Source: RGIG4708 sp045538875 (GTDB lineage: Bacteria; Bacillota; Clostridia; UMGS1810). From it: 64,000 nt of DNA. Numbering within the stretch: position 1 is the first letter of the stretch; every line of letters begins with the position of its first letter. The stretch covers positions 1 to 64,000 of the forward strand of contig JAZQEG010000009.1 in assembly GCA_045538875.1 (NCBI GenBank), written 5' to 3'. Of this stretch, positions 7,562 to 16,469 are shown one piece after another. A program made the position numbers and the translations under genes. The notes below the pieces were generated by a model. The model had not been told where the DNA came from. It did no database searches and was given only the letters and a program-made list of their open reading frames with translations.

Positions 7562-8923
7562 TTATTGTGCTTTTTTGCCCGAAAGAATAATGTTTGTGAT
7601 AATACCAAGTATAAGGGCACAAGCAATTGATGTAATTGTAACTTTACCAAATGTAAGTGTGAGACCGCCGATACCTGTAATAAGTATAGCACTTACAACA
7701 AAAAGATTTCTGTTTTCGTCAAGGTCAATATTTTTGAACATTCTAAGACCGCTAACTGCAATAAAGCCGTAAAGCGCAACACAAACGCCGCCCATTACAC
7801 AGCTTGGGATTGAATTTACAATTGCAATAAATGGCGACAGGAACGAAATAATAATTGCGCCGATTGCAGCTGCAATAATAGTAACAACAGATGCATTAGC
7901 TGTAATAGCAACACAACCAACCGATTCGCCGTATGTTGTGTTAGGGCATCCACCAAAGAATGCACCAACCATAGAACCTATGCCGTCGCCCAAAAGTGTT
8001 CTGTGAAGGCCTGGTTCTTTAAGTAAATCCTTTTCCACAATAGAAGAAATGTTTTTGTGGTCTGCAATGTGCTCTGCAAATACAACAAATGCAACTGGCA
8101 CATAAGCAACAGCGATTGTTGCAATGTATGAGCCGCTGATTTCGCCAATACCCTGTGATGCTGTGAGGAAAGTAAACTCAGGTACAGCAAGGAATGTATT
8201 TATTGTAACGCCGTCTGCAACAAGTGATTTAAATGAATCAAAGCTTATAACCTTAAGAGCGTCAATTCCTGCTACATTACCAATTACAGTAAATACAGTA
8301 GCAGCAATGTAACCTGCAGCAATACCAATTATAAATGGAATGAGTCTTGCCATTTTTTTGCCGTAGGTTGAAGCACACATTGTAGCAAAAAGTGTTATAA
8401 GGCCGCAAACAAGGCATACAAACGGGTCTGCCAACTGAAGGCCTTCGGCAGTTACCACATTACCTTTTACAATGTCACCAATAGCATTACCTGCAAGTGA
8501 AAGACCTATTATAGAAACGGTAGGTCCTATAACAACTGCAGGCATAAGCTTATCTATCCAGTTTACGCCAACAACTTTAACAACAGCAGCAATAACAACA
8601 TAAACAAGACCTGCAAAAATCGCACCAAGGATAAGACCAATGTATCCAAGGCTCATAGAAACGCCACCTGCAAACGCTGCCGACATTGAACCTAAAAAGG
8701 CAAATGATGAACCAAGGAATACAGGACTCTTTTTACCAGTAAAAATCACATAAACAAGTGTACCTGCACCTGCACCAAAAAGTGCTGCGGCAGGACTCAT
8801 GCCATTACCTATAATAATAGGTACCACAAGTGTTGCAGCCATAATAGCAAGTAATTGCTGAATGGCAAAGACGATCAAATGACCAAAAGCCGGTTTGTCG
8901 TCGATGTTGTAAATCAATTTCAT
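7562..8923 (-). CDS. uraA: uracil/xanthine permease (NCS2 family)
   Basis: A 453-residue membrane protein with about 12-14 hydrophobic segments. The NCS2/NAT signature CPNTTYGESVG with a preceding GG is present, and FAEHIADH matches the conserved TM8 region of uracil permeases with its substrate-binding Glu. It would import uracil by proton symport for salvage. UraA fits better than xanthine permeases because of PNTTYGES. It is a single gene with its own promoter, divergent from rpsO. No pyrimidine attenuator hairpin is obvious in its short leader. Confidence 0.88.
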   Translation of the reverse strand: MKLIYNIDDKPAFGHLIVFAIQQLLAIMAATLVVPIIIGNGMSPAAALFGAGAGTLVYVIFTGKKSPVFLGSSFAFLGSMSAAFAGGVSMSLGYIGLILGAIFAGLVYVVIAAVVKVVGVNWIDKLMPAVVIGPTVSIIGLSLAGNAIGDIVKGNVVTAEGLQLADPFVCLVCGLITLFATMCASTYGKKMARLIPFIIGIAAGYIAATVFTVIGNVAGIDALKVISFDSFKSLVADGVTINTFLAVPEFTFLTASQGIGEISGSYIATIAVAYVPVAFVVFAEHIADHKNISSIVEKDLLKEPGLHRTLLGDGIGSMVGAFFGGCPNTTYGESVGCVAITANASVVTIIAAAIGAIIISFLSPFIAIVNSIPSCVMGGVCVALYGFIAVSGLRMFKNIDLDENRNLFVVSAILITGIGGLTLTFGKVTITSIACALILGIITNIILSGKKAQ

Positions 8924-8966
8924 TTTTAAAACCCTCCATTTTATAATTTTTTAAAATTGATTGTTA

Positions 8967-8995
8967 ATTATAACACCCATATAATGATACACCAA
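8967..8995 (-). promoter_or_regulatory. probable promoter of uraA
   Basis: Read on the minus strand, TTGGTG (8990-8995) and TATAAT (8967-8972) are 17 bases apart, 44 bases before the uraA start. The -35 is only partly consensus. Confidence 0.5.
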
Positions 8996-9227
8996 AAAGC
9001 AATAATATGCAATAGATAAGTTAGATTTGATGTTTTTTTTGTGACATTTCACGATAAATTAACAGAAAATTCTACATATTTATTTTTGTGAATATATTTA
9101 AATCAGAGTTCGTATAATATGCCAATGGCTAGTGCTTTTTGTGAAAATTCACAGGTTTGTATTTAAAAGCCAGTGCATGTAACTTTAATCAATGCAACAA
9201 AAATTATGAAAAAATTGTAAAAAACTC

Positions 9228-9256
9228 TTTACAAATTAAATTTGCTGTGATATAAT
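9228..9256 (+). promoter_or_regulatory. sigma-A promoter of rpsO
   Basis: TTTACA (9228-9233) and TATAAT (9251-9256) are 17 bases apart, and the -10 is preceded by TGTGA (extended -10). Between uraA and this site (about 8996-9227) I see only AT-rich sequence. Confidence 0.8.
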
Positions 9257-9262
9257 ACATTA

Positions 9263-9338
9263 GGTTAGCCGATGCAAGGTTATTGGAAACTCCAACCGTG
9301 GCTTTGTTTCGGGCGTATATTATTATTTTAAGGAGGTT
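9263..9338 (+). promoter_or_regulatory. structured rpsO leader, probable S15 autoregulatory element
   Basis: The 5' UTR of rpsO can fold into a compact structure: GGTTATTGGA pairs with TCCAACC around AAC, and an outer stem AGCC...GGCT (about 9267-9304) encloses it. The SD AAGGAGG follows near 9330. S15 is known to regulate its own mRNA through leader RNAs in several bacterial groups. The assignment here is inference from position and folding. Confidence 0.5.
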
Positions 9339-9343
9339 TTTTT

Positions 9344-9610
9344 ATGTTGTTAAAAGAAACAAAACAGGCAATTATCAATGAGTACAAAACTCACGAGGGT
9401 GACACAGGCTCTCCTGAAGTTCAGGTTGCTATTCTCACATACAGAATCAACGAACTTACAGAGCACCTCAAGTCAAATATGCATGACCACCATTCAAGAA
9501 GAGGTCTTCTCAAAATGGTTGGTAAAAGAAGAGGCTTGCTCCAGTATCTTGCAAAGATTGATATCGAAAGATACCGTAGCCTTATTGCAAGACTCAACAT
9601 CAGAAAGTAG
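9344..9610 (+). CDS. rpsO: 30S ribosomal protein S15
   Basis: An 88-residue primary 16S rRNA-binding protein of the small subunit. The conserved core is complete: GDTGSPEVQVAILTYRI, LTEHLKSNMHDHHSRRGL and KMVGKRRGLLQYL. The length is standard. The start has AAGGAGG. It precedes pnp, the usual order in many bacteria. Confidence 0.97.
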   Translation: MLLKETKQAIINEYKTHEGDTGSPEVQVAILTYRINELTEHLKSNMHDHHSRRGLLKMVGKRRGLLQYLAKIDIERYRSLIARLNIRK

Positions 9611-9621
9611 TTTATATTTAA

Positions 9622-9659
9622 AGGCAAAGAGGGTATATTATCCTTCTTTGCCTGTTTTG
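9622..9659 (+). terminator. terminator or attenuator after rpsO
   Basis: AGGCAAAGAGGG pairs with TCCTTCTTTGCCT (some G-T pairs), then GTTTTGCATT. The T-run is interrupted, so partial read-through into pnp is likely. Confidence 0.6.
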
Positions 9660-9813
9660 CATTAATTAAGTAAAACATCAGATACTAAAACACATAAAAT
9701 TAAAGCAAATATGATATTCGGCTTTTAGCAGTTAAATATGTTATCAAGCAGGTGTTTGATGGTATATTTAAGTGCTAATGCCAGTTATCTGTTTGCTAAT
9801 CGGAGGTAAATTT

Positions 9814-11931
9814 ATGAAACAAACATTTAAAACTACAATTGCCGGCAGAGATTTTATTGTAGAAACCGGCGAAATTGCACAGCTTGCAAGCGGTGCTGCA
9901 TTAGTTAAATATGGCGACACAACTGTGCTTGCCACAGCAACAGCATCAGACAAGCCGAGAGATGGCATAGACTTTTTTCCACTTAGCGTTGACTATGAGG
10001 AAAAAATGTATGCAGTAGGCAAAATTCCAGGCGGATTTTTAAAGAGAGAGGGCAAGCCTTCTGAAAAAGCAGTCCTTACATCACGTGTTATCGACCGCCC
10101 TATCAGACCTCTTTTTCCAAAGGATTACCGCAATGACGTTGGTATTGTAACAACAGTGCTCAGCACAGATATTGACAATGCTCCCGAAGTTGTTGCAATG
10201 AATGGTGCTTCTATTGCAATTTCTATTTCGCAGATGCCTTTTGCAGGCCCAGTTGGAGCTGTTCAGATTGGCCTTGTTAATGGCGAATTTGTTGTTAACC
10301 CAACAACAGAGCAGAGAGCGGTTAGTGAAATGGCACTCACTGTTGCAGGTACAAAACAAAAGGTTGTTATGATTGAGGCTGGTGCAAACGAAGTTAGTGA
10401 AGACGTTATGTACGAAGCTATACTTTTTGCACACAAAGAAATTATCAAAATATGTGAATTTATTGATACAATTGTTGCTGCAGTAGGCAAGCCAAAGGCT
10501 GCATACACTGCACACGAAATTGATCACGAATTTTATGATGCAATTTACGATTATGCGTATGACAAAATCTGCTATGCAATCGACACTGATGACAAGCGTA
10601 TTCGTGACGAAAGAATGAAAGCGCTCACTGATGAGATGACAGAGCATTTCGGCGCAGAGTTTTTTGATGGCAGGGATGCAGAACTTGATGAAACATACTA
10701 CAAAATACAAAAAGAAATAGTAAGAAAATGGCTTTATGAGGACCACAAGCGTGTAGACGGCAGAGGCATTAACGAAATCAGACCTCTTGCATCATCGGTT
10801 GGTATGATTCCGAGAGTACATGGCTCAGGCTTGTTTACCAGAGGTCAGACGCAGGTTCTTACAATAGCAACACTTGGTGCAGTGTCCGAATCACAAATGT
10901 TAGATGGCATTGATGAAGTTACCGAAAAGAGATATATGCACCACTACAACTTCCCGTCATACTCTGTTGGCGAAACAAAGCCTTCGAGGGGTCCCGGACG
11001 CCGTGAAATCGGTCATGGTGCTTTAGCTGAAAGAGCGCTCCTGCCTGTTATACCATCGGTAGAAGATTTCCCTTATGCAATTCGCCTTGTATCTGAAGTT
11101 GTATCTTCAAACGGTTCCACTTCACAGGGCTCTGTATGCGGCAGCACACTTGCACTTATGGATGCAGGTGTTCCAATTAAGGCTCCTGTTGCAGGTATTT
11201 CGTGTGGTCTTATTACACACGGTGATGACTTCCTCACAATGGTTGATATTCAGGGTGTAGAAGACTTTTACGGTGATATGGACTTTAAGGTTGCAGGTAC
11301 TCACAAGGGTATTACTGCAATTCAGATGGATATCAAGGTTGACGGACTCACTTATGATATTATTAAAGACGCTCTTACAAAAACAAGAGATGCTAGATAT
11401 TATATTCTTGACGAAGTAATGCTTAAAGCTATTCCTGCTCCAAGAGAGAGCCTTAGCGAATATGCTCCAAAAATTATTACAATGCAGATTAACCCCGAAA
11501 AGATTAAAGACGTTATCGGCACAGGCGGTAAAGTTATTCAAAAAATCATTGCTGATACAGGCGTTAAAATCGACATCGAGGATGACGGCTCAGTATTTAT
11601 TCTTACAAACGATGATGCTGCTGCCAAAAAAGCAAAAGAGATTATTGAGGGCATTGTAGCTGAACCAGAGGTTGGCAAAATTTACAAAGCAACTGTTAAG
11701 AGAATTATGGACTTTGGTGCATTTGTAGAGTTCCTCCCTGGCAAAGAAGGTCTTGTGCACATTTCAAAGCTTGATGAAAAGAGAGTAGAAAAGGTTACCG
11801 ACATTGTTTCTGAAGGTGACGAAATTATGGTTAAGCTTACCGAAATTGACAGACAAGGCAGAGTTAACCTTTCACGCAAGGATGCACTGCGTGATGCTAA
11901 AGAGGTAAACACACAGGAAACTGAACAATAA
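9814..11931 (+). CDS. pnp: polynucleotide phosphorylase
   Basis: A 705-residue 3'-5' phosphorolytic exoribonuclease, a trimer that degrades mRNA to nucleoside diphosphates. Domains in order: first RNase PH (about 10-140), all-alpha linker, second RNase PH (about 315-540; FTRGQTQVL, SNGSTSQGSVCGS with the phosphate-binding serines), KH (about 555-610; IGTGGKVIQKI), S1 (about 620-690; GAFVEFLPGKEGLVHISKL). I use the ATG at 9814 with GGAGGT at 9802-9807; the upstream in-frame ATG (9772) has no such site. The 200-base gap from rpsO may hold regulatory structure, but none is convincing. Confidence 0.97.
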   Translation: MKQTFKTTIAGRDFIVETGEIAQLASGAALVKYGDTTVLATATASDKPRDGIDFFPLSVDYEEKMYAVGKIPGGFLKREGKPSEKAVLTSRVIDRPIRPLFPKDYRNDVGIVTTVLSTDIDNAPEVVAMNGASIAISISQMPFAGPVGAVQIGLVNGEFVVNPTTEQRAVSEMALTVAGTKQKVVMIEAGANEVSEDVMYEAILFAHKEIIKICEFIDTIVAAVGKPKAAYTAHEIDHEFYDAIYDYAYDKICYAIDTDDKRIRDERMKALTDEMTEHFGAEFFDGRDAELDETYYKIQKEIVRKWLYEDHKRVDGRGINEIRPLASSVGMIPRVHGSGLFTRGQTQVLTIATLGAVSESQMLDGIDEVTEKRYMHHYNFPSYSVGETKPSRGPGRREIGHGALAERALLPVIPSVEDFPYAIRLVSEVVSSNGSTSQGSVCGSTLALMDAGVPIKAPVAGISCGLITHGDDFLTMVDIQGVEDFYGDMDFKVAGTHKGITAIQMDIKVDGLTYDIIKDALTKTRDARYYILDEVMLKAIPAPRESLSEYAPKIITMQINPEKIKDVIGTGGKVIQKIIADTGVKIDIEDDGSVFILTNDDAAAKKAKEIIEGIVAEPEVGKIYKATVKRIMDFGAFVEFLPGKEGLVHISKLDEKRVEKVTDIVSEGDEIMVKLTEIDRQGRVNLSRKDALRDAKEVNTQETEQ

Positions 11932-11938
11932 TAAAGTT

Positions 11939-11985
11939 AAACCCCGACAATCACAGCAAAAACTGTTGTAATTGTCGGGTTTTTG
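11939..11985 (+). terminator. terminator of pnp
   Basis: AACCCCGACAAT pairs with ATTGTCGGGTT and is followed by TTTTGTG, just after the pnp stop. Inner bases (CAGC/GTTG) extend the stem. Confidence 0.9.
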
Positions 11986-12118
11986 TGTTATTATTTTTAA
12001 ATAAAGGAAATATCAAAAAATTTTTAATTTATATGTGACGCATATAATTGGTATTTATCACTTACAAGAGTATTGCCACTATTGTAAAAACAGAGCTTGA
12101 CTAATTGGAGTTGAAAAT

Positions 12119-12754
12119 ATGCAGGTGCCACCATGCTACATTACAATTGACAAAAATGAGGTGCTCAGGTACCTCGGATATAGCAATCAAAAATTATCTG
12201 AGCAAATAAATGCTCAAATAGATTTGCTTATAAGTAAATGTCTTAGCCTAAATTGTTTAAAATACACATACAGCTATTTTGAAACAGAAAGCATAAATAA
12301 TGAGATACATCTTAAAAATACCAATGTTACTTTTAACGGTAAGGATATATACAATCATCTAAGCGGTTGCAAATATGCAGCTATTTTTGCAGTTACATCG
12401 GGTATGGAGGTTGAAAGGGAGCTTACAAGGCTGCAAAAAATTTCTATGACCGATTCGGTAATTTTTGACGCGTGTGCTAACTGCTATATTGAGGCTGGAG
12501 CAGATTTTGCAGACAATGTAATAAGGCAGGAGGCAAAGCAAAAGGGCTTAAGTGTTAATTACAGATATTCACCAGGGTATGGCGACTTTGAACTTGAATG
12601 TCAAAAGGATATTATCAACTTGCTTGATTGTCCCAAAAAAATAGGCCTTACAGTGACCGACAGTATGCTTATGATTCCTCACAAAAGCATTACAGCTGTT
12701 GTGGGTATTTTTGAGGATGCACCAGGTCAGAACAAACTAAGCTGCAAAAGCTAA
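12119..12754 (+). CDS. stand-alone methionine synthase reactivation-domain protein
   Basis: A 211-residue protein matching the activation domain found at the C-terminus of full-length MetH. In E. coli this domain binds S-adenosylmethionine and lets oxidised cob(II)alamin be reductively methylated. The diagnostic stretch is RYSPGYGDFELECQKDII followed by IGLTVTDSMLMIPHKS and TAVVGI. Here it is a separate gene 30 bases upstream of a MetH lacking this domain, so the two should form one enzyme in trans. Weak SD before the ATG (TTGGAG, 12103-12108). Confidence 0.85.
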   Translation: MQVPPCYITIDKNEVLRYLGYSNQKLSEQINAQIDLLISKCLSLNCLKYTYSYFETESINNEIHLKNTNVTFNGKDIYNHLSGCKYAAIFAVTSGMEVERELTRLQKISMTDSVIFDACANCYIEAGADFADNVIRQEAKQKGLSVNYRYSPGYGDFELECQKDIINLLDCPKKIGLTVTDSMLMIPHKSITAVVGIFEDAPGQNKLSCKS

Positions 12755-12784
12755 TCAATGTATTTTTTAAAGGCGGTAATCATT

Positions 12785-15142
12785 GTGGAAAAAATAATTG
12801 ACAATAATAAAATAATTTTGTTTGACGGTGCCATGGGAACTATGCTTCAAAAGGGATTATTAAAAGAGGGAGAGTTACCTGAGCTGCTAAATATTGTTAA
12901 CCCTGAGGCAATATTAAATGTGCACAGGCAGTATGTTGAGGCAGGGTGCGATGTTGTTACCACAAACACCTTTGGTGCCAACAGGCTTAAGCTTTGCAAT
13001 AGCCAAATGGTAACATCTGTAATAACTGAAGGTGTACATATTGCAAAAAAATCAGGTGCCAAATATGTTGCACTCGACATTGGCCCCACAGGAGCAATGC
13101 TTGAACCGTACGGAACTGTTTGCTTTGATGAAGCGTACGACATTTTTAAACAGCAGGTAATTGCAGGCAGCGGTGCGGGGGCAGACCTTGTTGTGATAGA
13201 AACAATGTCTGACATAAAAGAGGCAAAAGCAGCCTTGCTTGCAGCTAAAGAAAACTGTGGCCTCCCTGTTGTTGTAACAATGTCTTTTGAGCAGGACGGC
13301 AGAACATTTTTAGGCACAACAGCGCAAATTGCTGCTGTTACACTTTCTTCATTAGGTGCAGACGCAGTTGGCATAAATTGCTCTCTTGGTCCAAAGGAAG
13401 TATTGCCTTTTGTTGAGGATATGCTCAAAGTATCAAGGGTGCCCATAATGGTGCAGCCCAATGCGGGGCTTCCGCAAATGGAGGATGGCAAAACAGTATA
13501 CAAAATACTTCCCGATGATTTTGCACATTATATACACAAAATGCTTGATATGGGTGTAAAGGTTGTGGGTGGTTGCTGCGGCACAACCCCTGAGCATATA
13601 AAAGCTGTAAAGCAAATTATACAAAGCAATAGCTTTGAAAAATTTGAACCAAAGTATGTAACAGCTTTTACAAGCTCACAGAGCATTGTTTGCATAGACG
13701 CTGACCAAACTTGCGTAATAGGGGAGCGAATTAACCCTACAGGCAAAAAAAGGCTCAAACAGGCACTGATAGATGAGGATATGTCGTACATTTTATCTGA
13801 GGCTATATCTCAGACAGAATCGGGAGCAGATGTGCTTGACGTTAATGCAGGTCTGCCCGATATTGACGAAAAATATATGCTTGTTAAAATGGTTAATGAA
13901 ATTCAAGCAGTAACAAACTTGCCGCTGCAAATAGACAGCTCCGACACAGCGGCCATAGATGCTGCCGCAAGGATATACAGCGGAAAGCCAATTATAAATT
14001 CGGTAAACGGCAAAAAAGAGAGTATGGAGGCGGTGTTGCCAATTGTAAAAAAATACGGTGCATCAGTTGTTGCCCTTACCCTCGACGAAAACGGAATTCC
14101 AGACACAGCGGAGGAACGTGTTAAAATAGCAAAAAAAATTGTAAACAAGGCAGCAGAGTATGGTATTTGCAAAGAGGATATACTGGTAGATTGCCTTGTG
14201 CTTACTGCGTCTACAAATCAGCAAACAGTTATGCAAACCTTAAAGGCAGTGTCGGCGGTAAAAAGAGAGCTTGGTGTAAAAACAGTGCTTGGTGTAAGCA
14301 ATGTGTCTTTTGGGCTCCCGTCGCGCCCTCTTGTTAATTCTACATTTTTAGCAGCGGCTTTTGGATGCGGGCTTAATGCTCCTATACTCAACCCATTGAG
14401 CAAGGAGTATATGGATGTTGTAAATTCATTCAGACTGCTTAATAACGAAAATAATTCTATGCAGAGTTTTATAGATAAATACTCTGGCGAAAAGGCGGAC
14501 AATTTACAATTGTCACAAGGTGATTTGCCTCTTGAACAGATTATTATAAAGGGCTACAAAACACTATGTGCACCCGCTACCAAAGCAAAGCTTGATGGTG
14601 GCATGGACCCTCTTTATATAATAAACAACATTTTTATTCCGTCGCTTAATATTGTGGGTGACAGATTTGAAAAAGGTGAAATGTTTTTGCCGCAGCTTAT
14701 GGCATCTGCCGAAACTGTAAAAAACGGCTTTGATGTAATTGCAGCAAATACGCAAACGGAGCATACACCTCAAAACAAAAACAAAATAATTGTTGCAACA
14801 GTAAAAGGTGACATTCATGACATTGGCAAAAACATTGTAAAAATGATACTTAAAAATTACGGATATGATGTAATTGACCTTGGCAAAGATGTAGAGCCTC
14901 AGCTTGTGGTTGACAAAATAAAGCAGCACAATGTAAAGCTTGCAGGACTTTCGGCACTAATGACTACAACGGTCAAGTCTATGGCACAAACAATACAGCT
15001 TATAAAGCAAAATTGTCCCGATTGCAAGGTGATGGCAGGCGGTGCGGTGCTTAGTCAAGAGTATGCAAAAATGGCAGGTGCCGATTTTTATGCAAAGGAT
15101 GCACTAGAAGCTGCAAAAATTGCTAAAAATGTTTTTGATTAA
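12785..15142 (+). CDS. metH: cobalamin-dependent methionine synthase, without activation domain
   Basis: About 785 residues. It transfers the methyl group of methyltetrahydrofolate through cobalamin to homocysteine. Domains: homocysteine/zinc module (1-300; GINCSLGP and GGCCGTTPEH supply the zinc cysteines), pterin-binding module (about 310-570; GERINPTGKKR), cobalamin cap (about 580-670) and B12-binding domain (about 670-785) with the KGDIHDIGKN lower-axial histidine motif. The C-terminal activation domain of long MetH is absent and is supplied by the gene just upstream. The GTG at 12785 has AGGCGGT seven bases before it; the ATG at 12758 has none. No B12 riboswitch is visible upstream. Confidence 0.95.
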   Translation: MEKIIDNNKIILFDGAMGTMLQKGLLKEGELPELLNIVNPEAILNVHRQYVEAGCDVVTTNTFGANRLKLCNSQMVTSVITEGVHIAKKSGAKYVALDIGPTGAMLEPYGTVCFDEAYDIFKQQVIAGSGAGADLVVIETMSDIKEAKAALLAAKENCGLPVVVTMSFEQDGRTFLGTTAQIAAVTLSSLGADAVGINCSLGPKEVLPFVEDMLKVSRVPIMVQPNAGLPQMEDGKTVYKILPDDFAHYIHKMLDMGVKVVGGCCGTTPEHIKAVKQIIQSNSFEKFEPKYVTAFTSSQSIVCIDADQTCVIGERINPTGKKRLKQALIDEDMSYILSEAISQTESGADVLDVNAGLPDIDEKYMLVKMVNEIQAVTNLPLQIDSSDTAAIDAAARIYSGKPIINSVNGKKESMEAVLPIVKKYGASVVALTLDENGIPDTAEERVKIAKKIVNKAAEYGICKEDILVDCLVLTASTNQQTVMQTLKAVSAVKRELGVKTVLGVSNVSFGLPSRPLVNSTFLAAAFGCGLNAPILNPLSKEYMDVVNSFRLLNNENNSMQSFIDKYSGEKADNLQLSQGDLPLEQIIIKGYKTLCAPATKAKLDGGMDPLYIINNIFIPSLNIVGDRFEKGEMFLPQLMASAETVKNGFDVIAANTQTEHTPQNKNKIIVATVKGDIHDIGKNIVKMILKNYGYDVIDLGKDVEPQLVVDKIKQHNVKLAGLSALMTTTVKSMAQTIQLIKQNCPDCKVMAGGAVLSQEYAKMAGADFYAKDALEAAKIAKNVFD

Positions 15143-15269
15143 TACAAAAATTTGTAAAATTTCTATTTTTTTCATTACATAAAAATTCCTTGCTTGCACA
15201 CAATAACATTGTAAATTCAAATGTTGGGTTGGTGTTTTGACTAACCGAAAATAAAGGAGTTATTTGTTA

Positions 15270-15809
15270 ATGAAAGCAACAGGAATTGTAAGAAGAATAG
15301 ACGACCTTGGCAGAGTAGTAATACCCAAAGAAATCCGCCGTACAATGCGCATCCGCGAAGGAGACCCTCTTGAAATATTTACCAACCATGATGGCGAAGT
15401 TATATTCAAAAAATATTCACCAATAGGAGAGCTTGGCGAGTTTGCATCCCAGTATGCCGAAACACTTTACAAAACATCGGGATTCCCGGTTTGTATTACC
15501 GACAAAGACTCAATTATAGCAATTTCGGGCGCACCCAAAAAGGAACTGTTTGAAAAACCTGTAAGCAGTGATGTGGAGCGCATAATGGAAGAAAAAAAGC
15601 ATTATTTTTGCAGTGATGGTTCAAAGGTAATGCTTACCGACAATTCGGATAAATACAGTGCAGGTGTTATATCTCCAATAATTGCCGAGGGCGATATAAT
15701 AGGCAATGTAATTGTAATTAAAGATGGTGACAAAACAAACATTACCGAAACAGAGCTAAAGCTTGCAAATGCAGCATCAATGTTTTTGGCAAAGCAAATG
15801 GAAATATAG
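15270..15809 (+). CDS. spoVT: stage V sporulation protein T (AbrB family regulator)
   Basis: A 179-residue transcription factor, close to the 178 residues of the Bacillus protein. The N-terminal 50 residues form an AbrB-type swapped-hairpin DNA-binding domain (TGIVRRIDDLGRVVIPKEIR). The remainder is a GAF-like ligand-sensing domain. SpoVT tunes sigma-G genes in the forespore, which would include germination genes such as the ger operon in this window (inference). The ATG at 15270 follows AAAGGAG. Single gene with its own terminator. Confidence 0.93.
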   Translation: MKATGIVRRIDDLGRVVIPKEIRRTMRIREGDPLEIFTNHDGEVIFKKYSPIGELGEFASQYAETLYKTSGFPVCITDKDSIIAISGAPKKELFEKPVSSDVERIMEEKKHYFCSDGSKVMLTDNSDKYSAGVISPIIAEGDIIGNVIVIKDGDKTNITETELKLANAASMFLAKQMEI

Positions 15810-15811
15810 TT

Positions 15812-15853
15812 AAAAAGATGATTACACATTTAAATGTGTAATCATCTTTTTTG
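15812..15853 (+). terminator. terminator of spoVT
   Basis: A 17-bp perfect stem, AAAAAGATGATTACACAT with ATGTGTAATCATCTTTTTT, directly after the spoVT stop. Confidence 0.92.
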
Positions 15854-15906
15854 ACTAATCACAAAATTAAGACACCTTAGATCGTATAGTAAGTGATTAA
15901 AACTTA

Positions 15907-16077
15907 TTACCACATTCCAATGATATTGTCAATGGCTGTCCCGATGTTTTTAAACATATTGTTTGAGTCTTTTTGCATTTTTTTGTGAGTTTTGTCATTG
16001 ATTGGGTCCATAAGCATCCCTACTGTTGCGCCCACAACAGTACCCACTATCATTCCTGTTGTAAATTTGCTACACAT
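15907..16077 (-). CDS. small YtxH-like membrane protein
   Basis: A 56-residue protein. I start it at the ATG ending at 16077, which has AAAGGAG on the minus strand; a longer reading to 16119 has no such site. Residues 8-24 (GMIVGTVVGATVGMLMDP) form one glycine-rich membrane segment followed by a charged tail, the layout of YtxH-domain proteins. The function is unknown. It lies just downstream of the PRC-barrel gene on the same strand and is probably co-transcribed with it. Confidence 0.65.
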   Translation of the reverse strand: MCSKFTTGMIVGTVVGATVGMLMDPINDKTHKKMQKDSNNMFKNIGTAIDNIIGMW

Positions 16078-16136
16078 AATATTTGCACTCCTTTCAGCTT
16101 TTATTATGCTCAAAGGCAAAGTGCATATACTGATTA

Positions 16137-16397
16137 TTAATTGGCAATATGGTTTTCGATGCCGTTTTTATTTGTGCGCACAAAAATAATATCATCGCCT
16201 ATTTTGTCAATATTTTCCCATGGTATTTTAATGCCCTGTGTTTTTGAAAAAAACTTTTGTTTTTCTTTTGCGGGCAAAATAATTGTGCGTATATGACCTG
16301 TGTGTTTATCTATTTCCATATCACATACAAACCCAAGCTTTTCACCGTCAGACAAATTTATAACCTCTTTGGAACGAAAATCCGATGCATTAAACAT
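16137..16397 (-). CDS. YlmC/YmxH family PRC-barrel sporulation protein
   Basis: An 86-residue single-domain PRC-barrel protein (FRSKEVINLSDGEKLGFVCD, then IKIPWENIDKIGDDIIFV), the YlmC/YmxH family common in spore formers. Its biochemical role is unknown. The ATG at 16397 follows AGAGGTGA; a longer reading to 16406 adds only three residues without a better site. A small YtxH-like gene follows on the same strand. Confidence 0.85.
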   Translation of the reverse strand: MFNASDFRSKEVINLSDGEKLGFVCDMEIDKHTGHIRTIILPAKEKQKFFSKTQGIKIPWENIDKIGDDIIFVRTNKNGIENHIAN

Positions 16398-16425
16398 AAT
16401 TATCACCTCTAATGATAATTATGCT

Positions 16426-16466
16426 GTAAAAAGCCATTGAAGTACTGTTGCTACTTCAATGGCTTA
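16426..16466 (-). terminator. terminator of the rubrerythrin gene
   Basis: AAGCCATTGAAGTA pairs with TACTTCAATGGCTT; on the minus strand it is followed by TTTTACAG. It begins four bases after the rubrerythrin stop. Confidence 0.85.
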
Positions 16467-16469
16467 AAT

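Noticed and set aside
10081..10746. 221-codon minus-strand ORF
   Set aside because: Antisense to pnp, with shadow-like composition and no ribosome binding site.
12847..13503. 218-codon minus-strand ORF
   Set aside because: Antisense to the homocysteine domain of metH; the metH frame has strong family motifs, this one has none.
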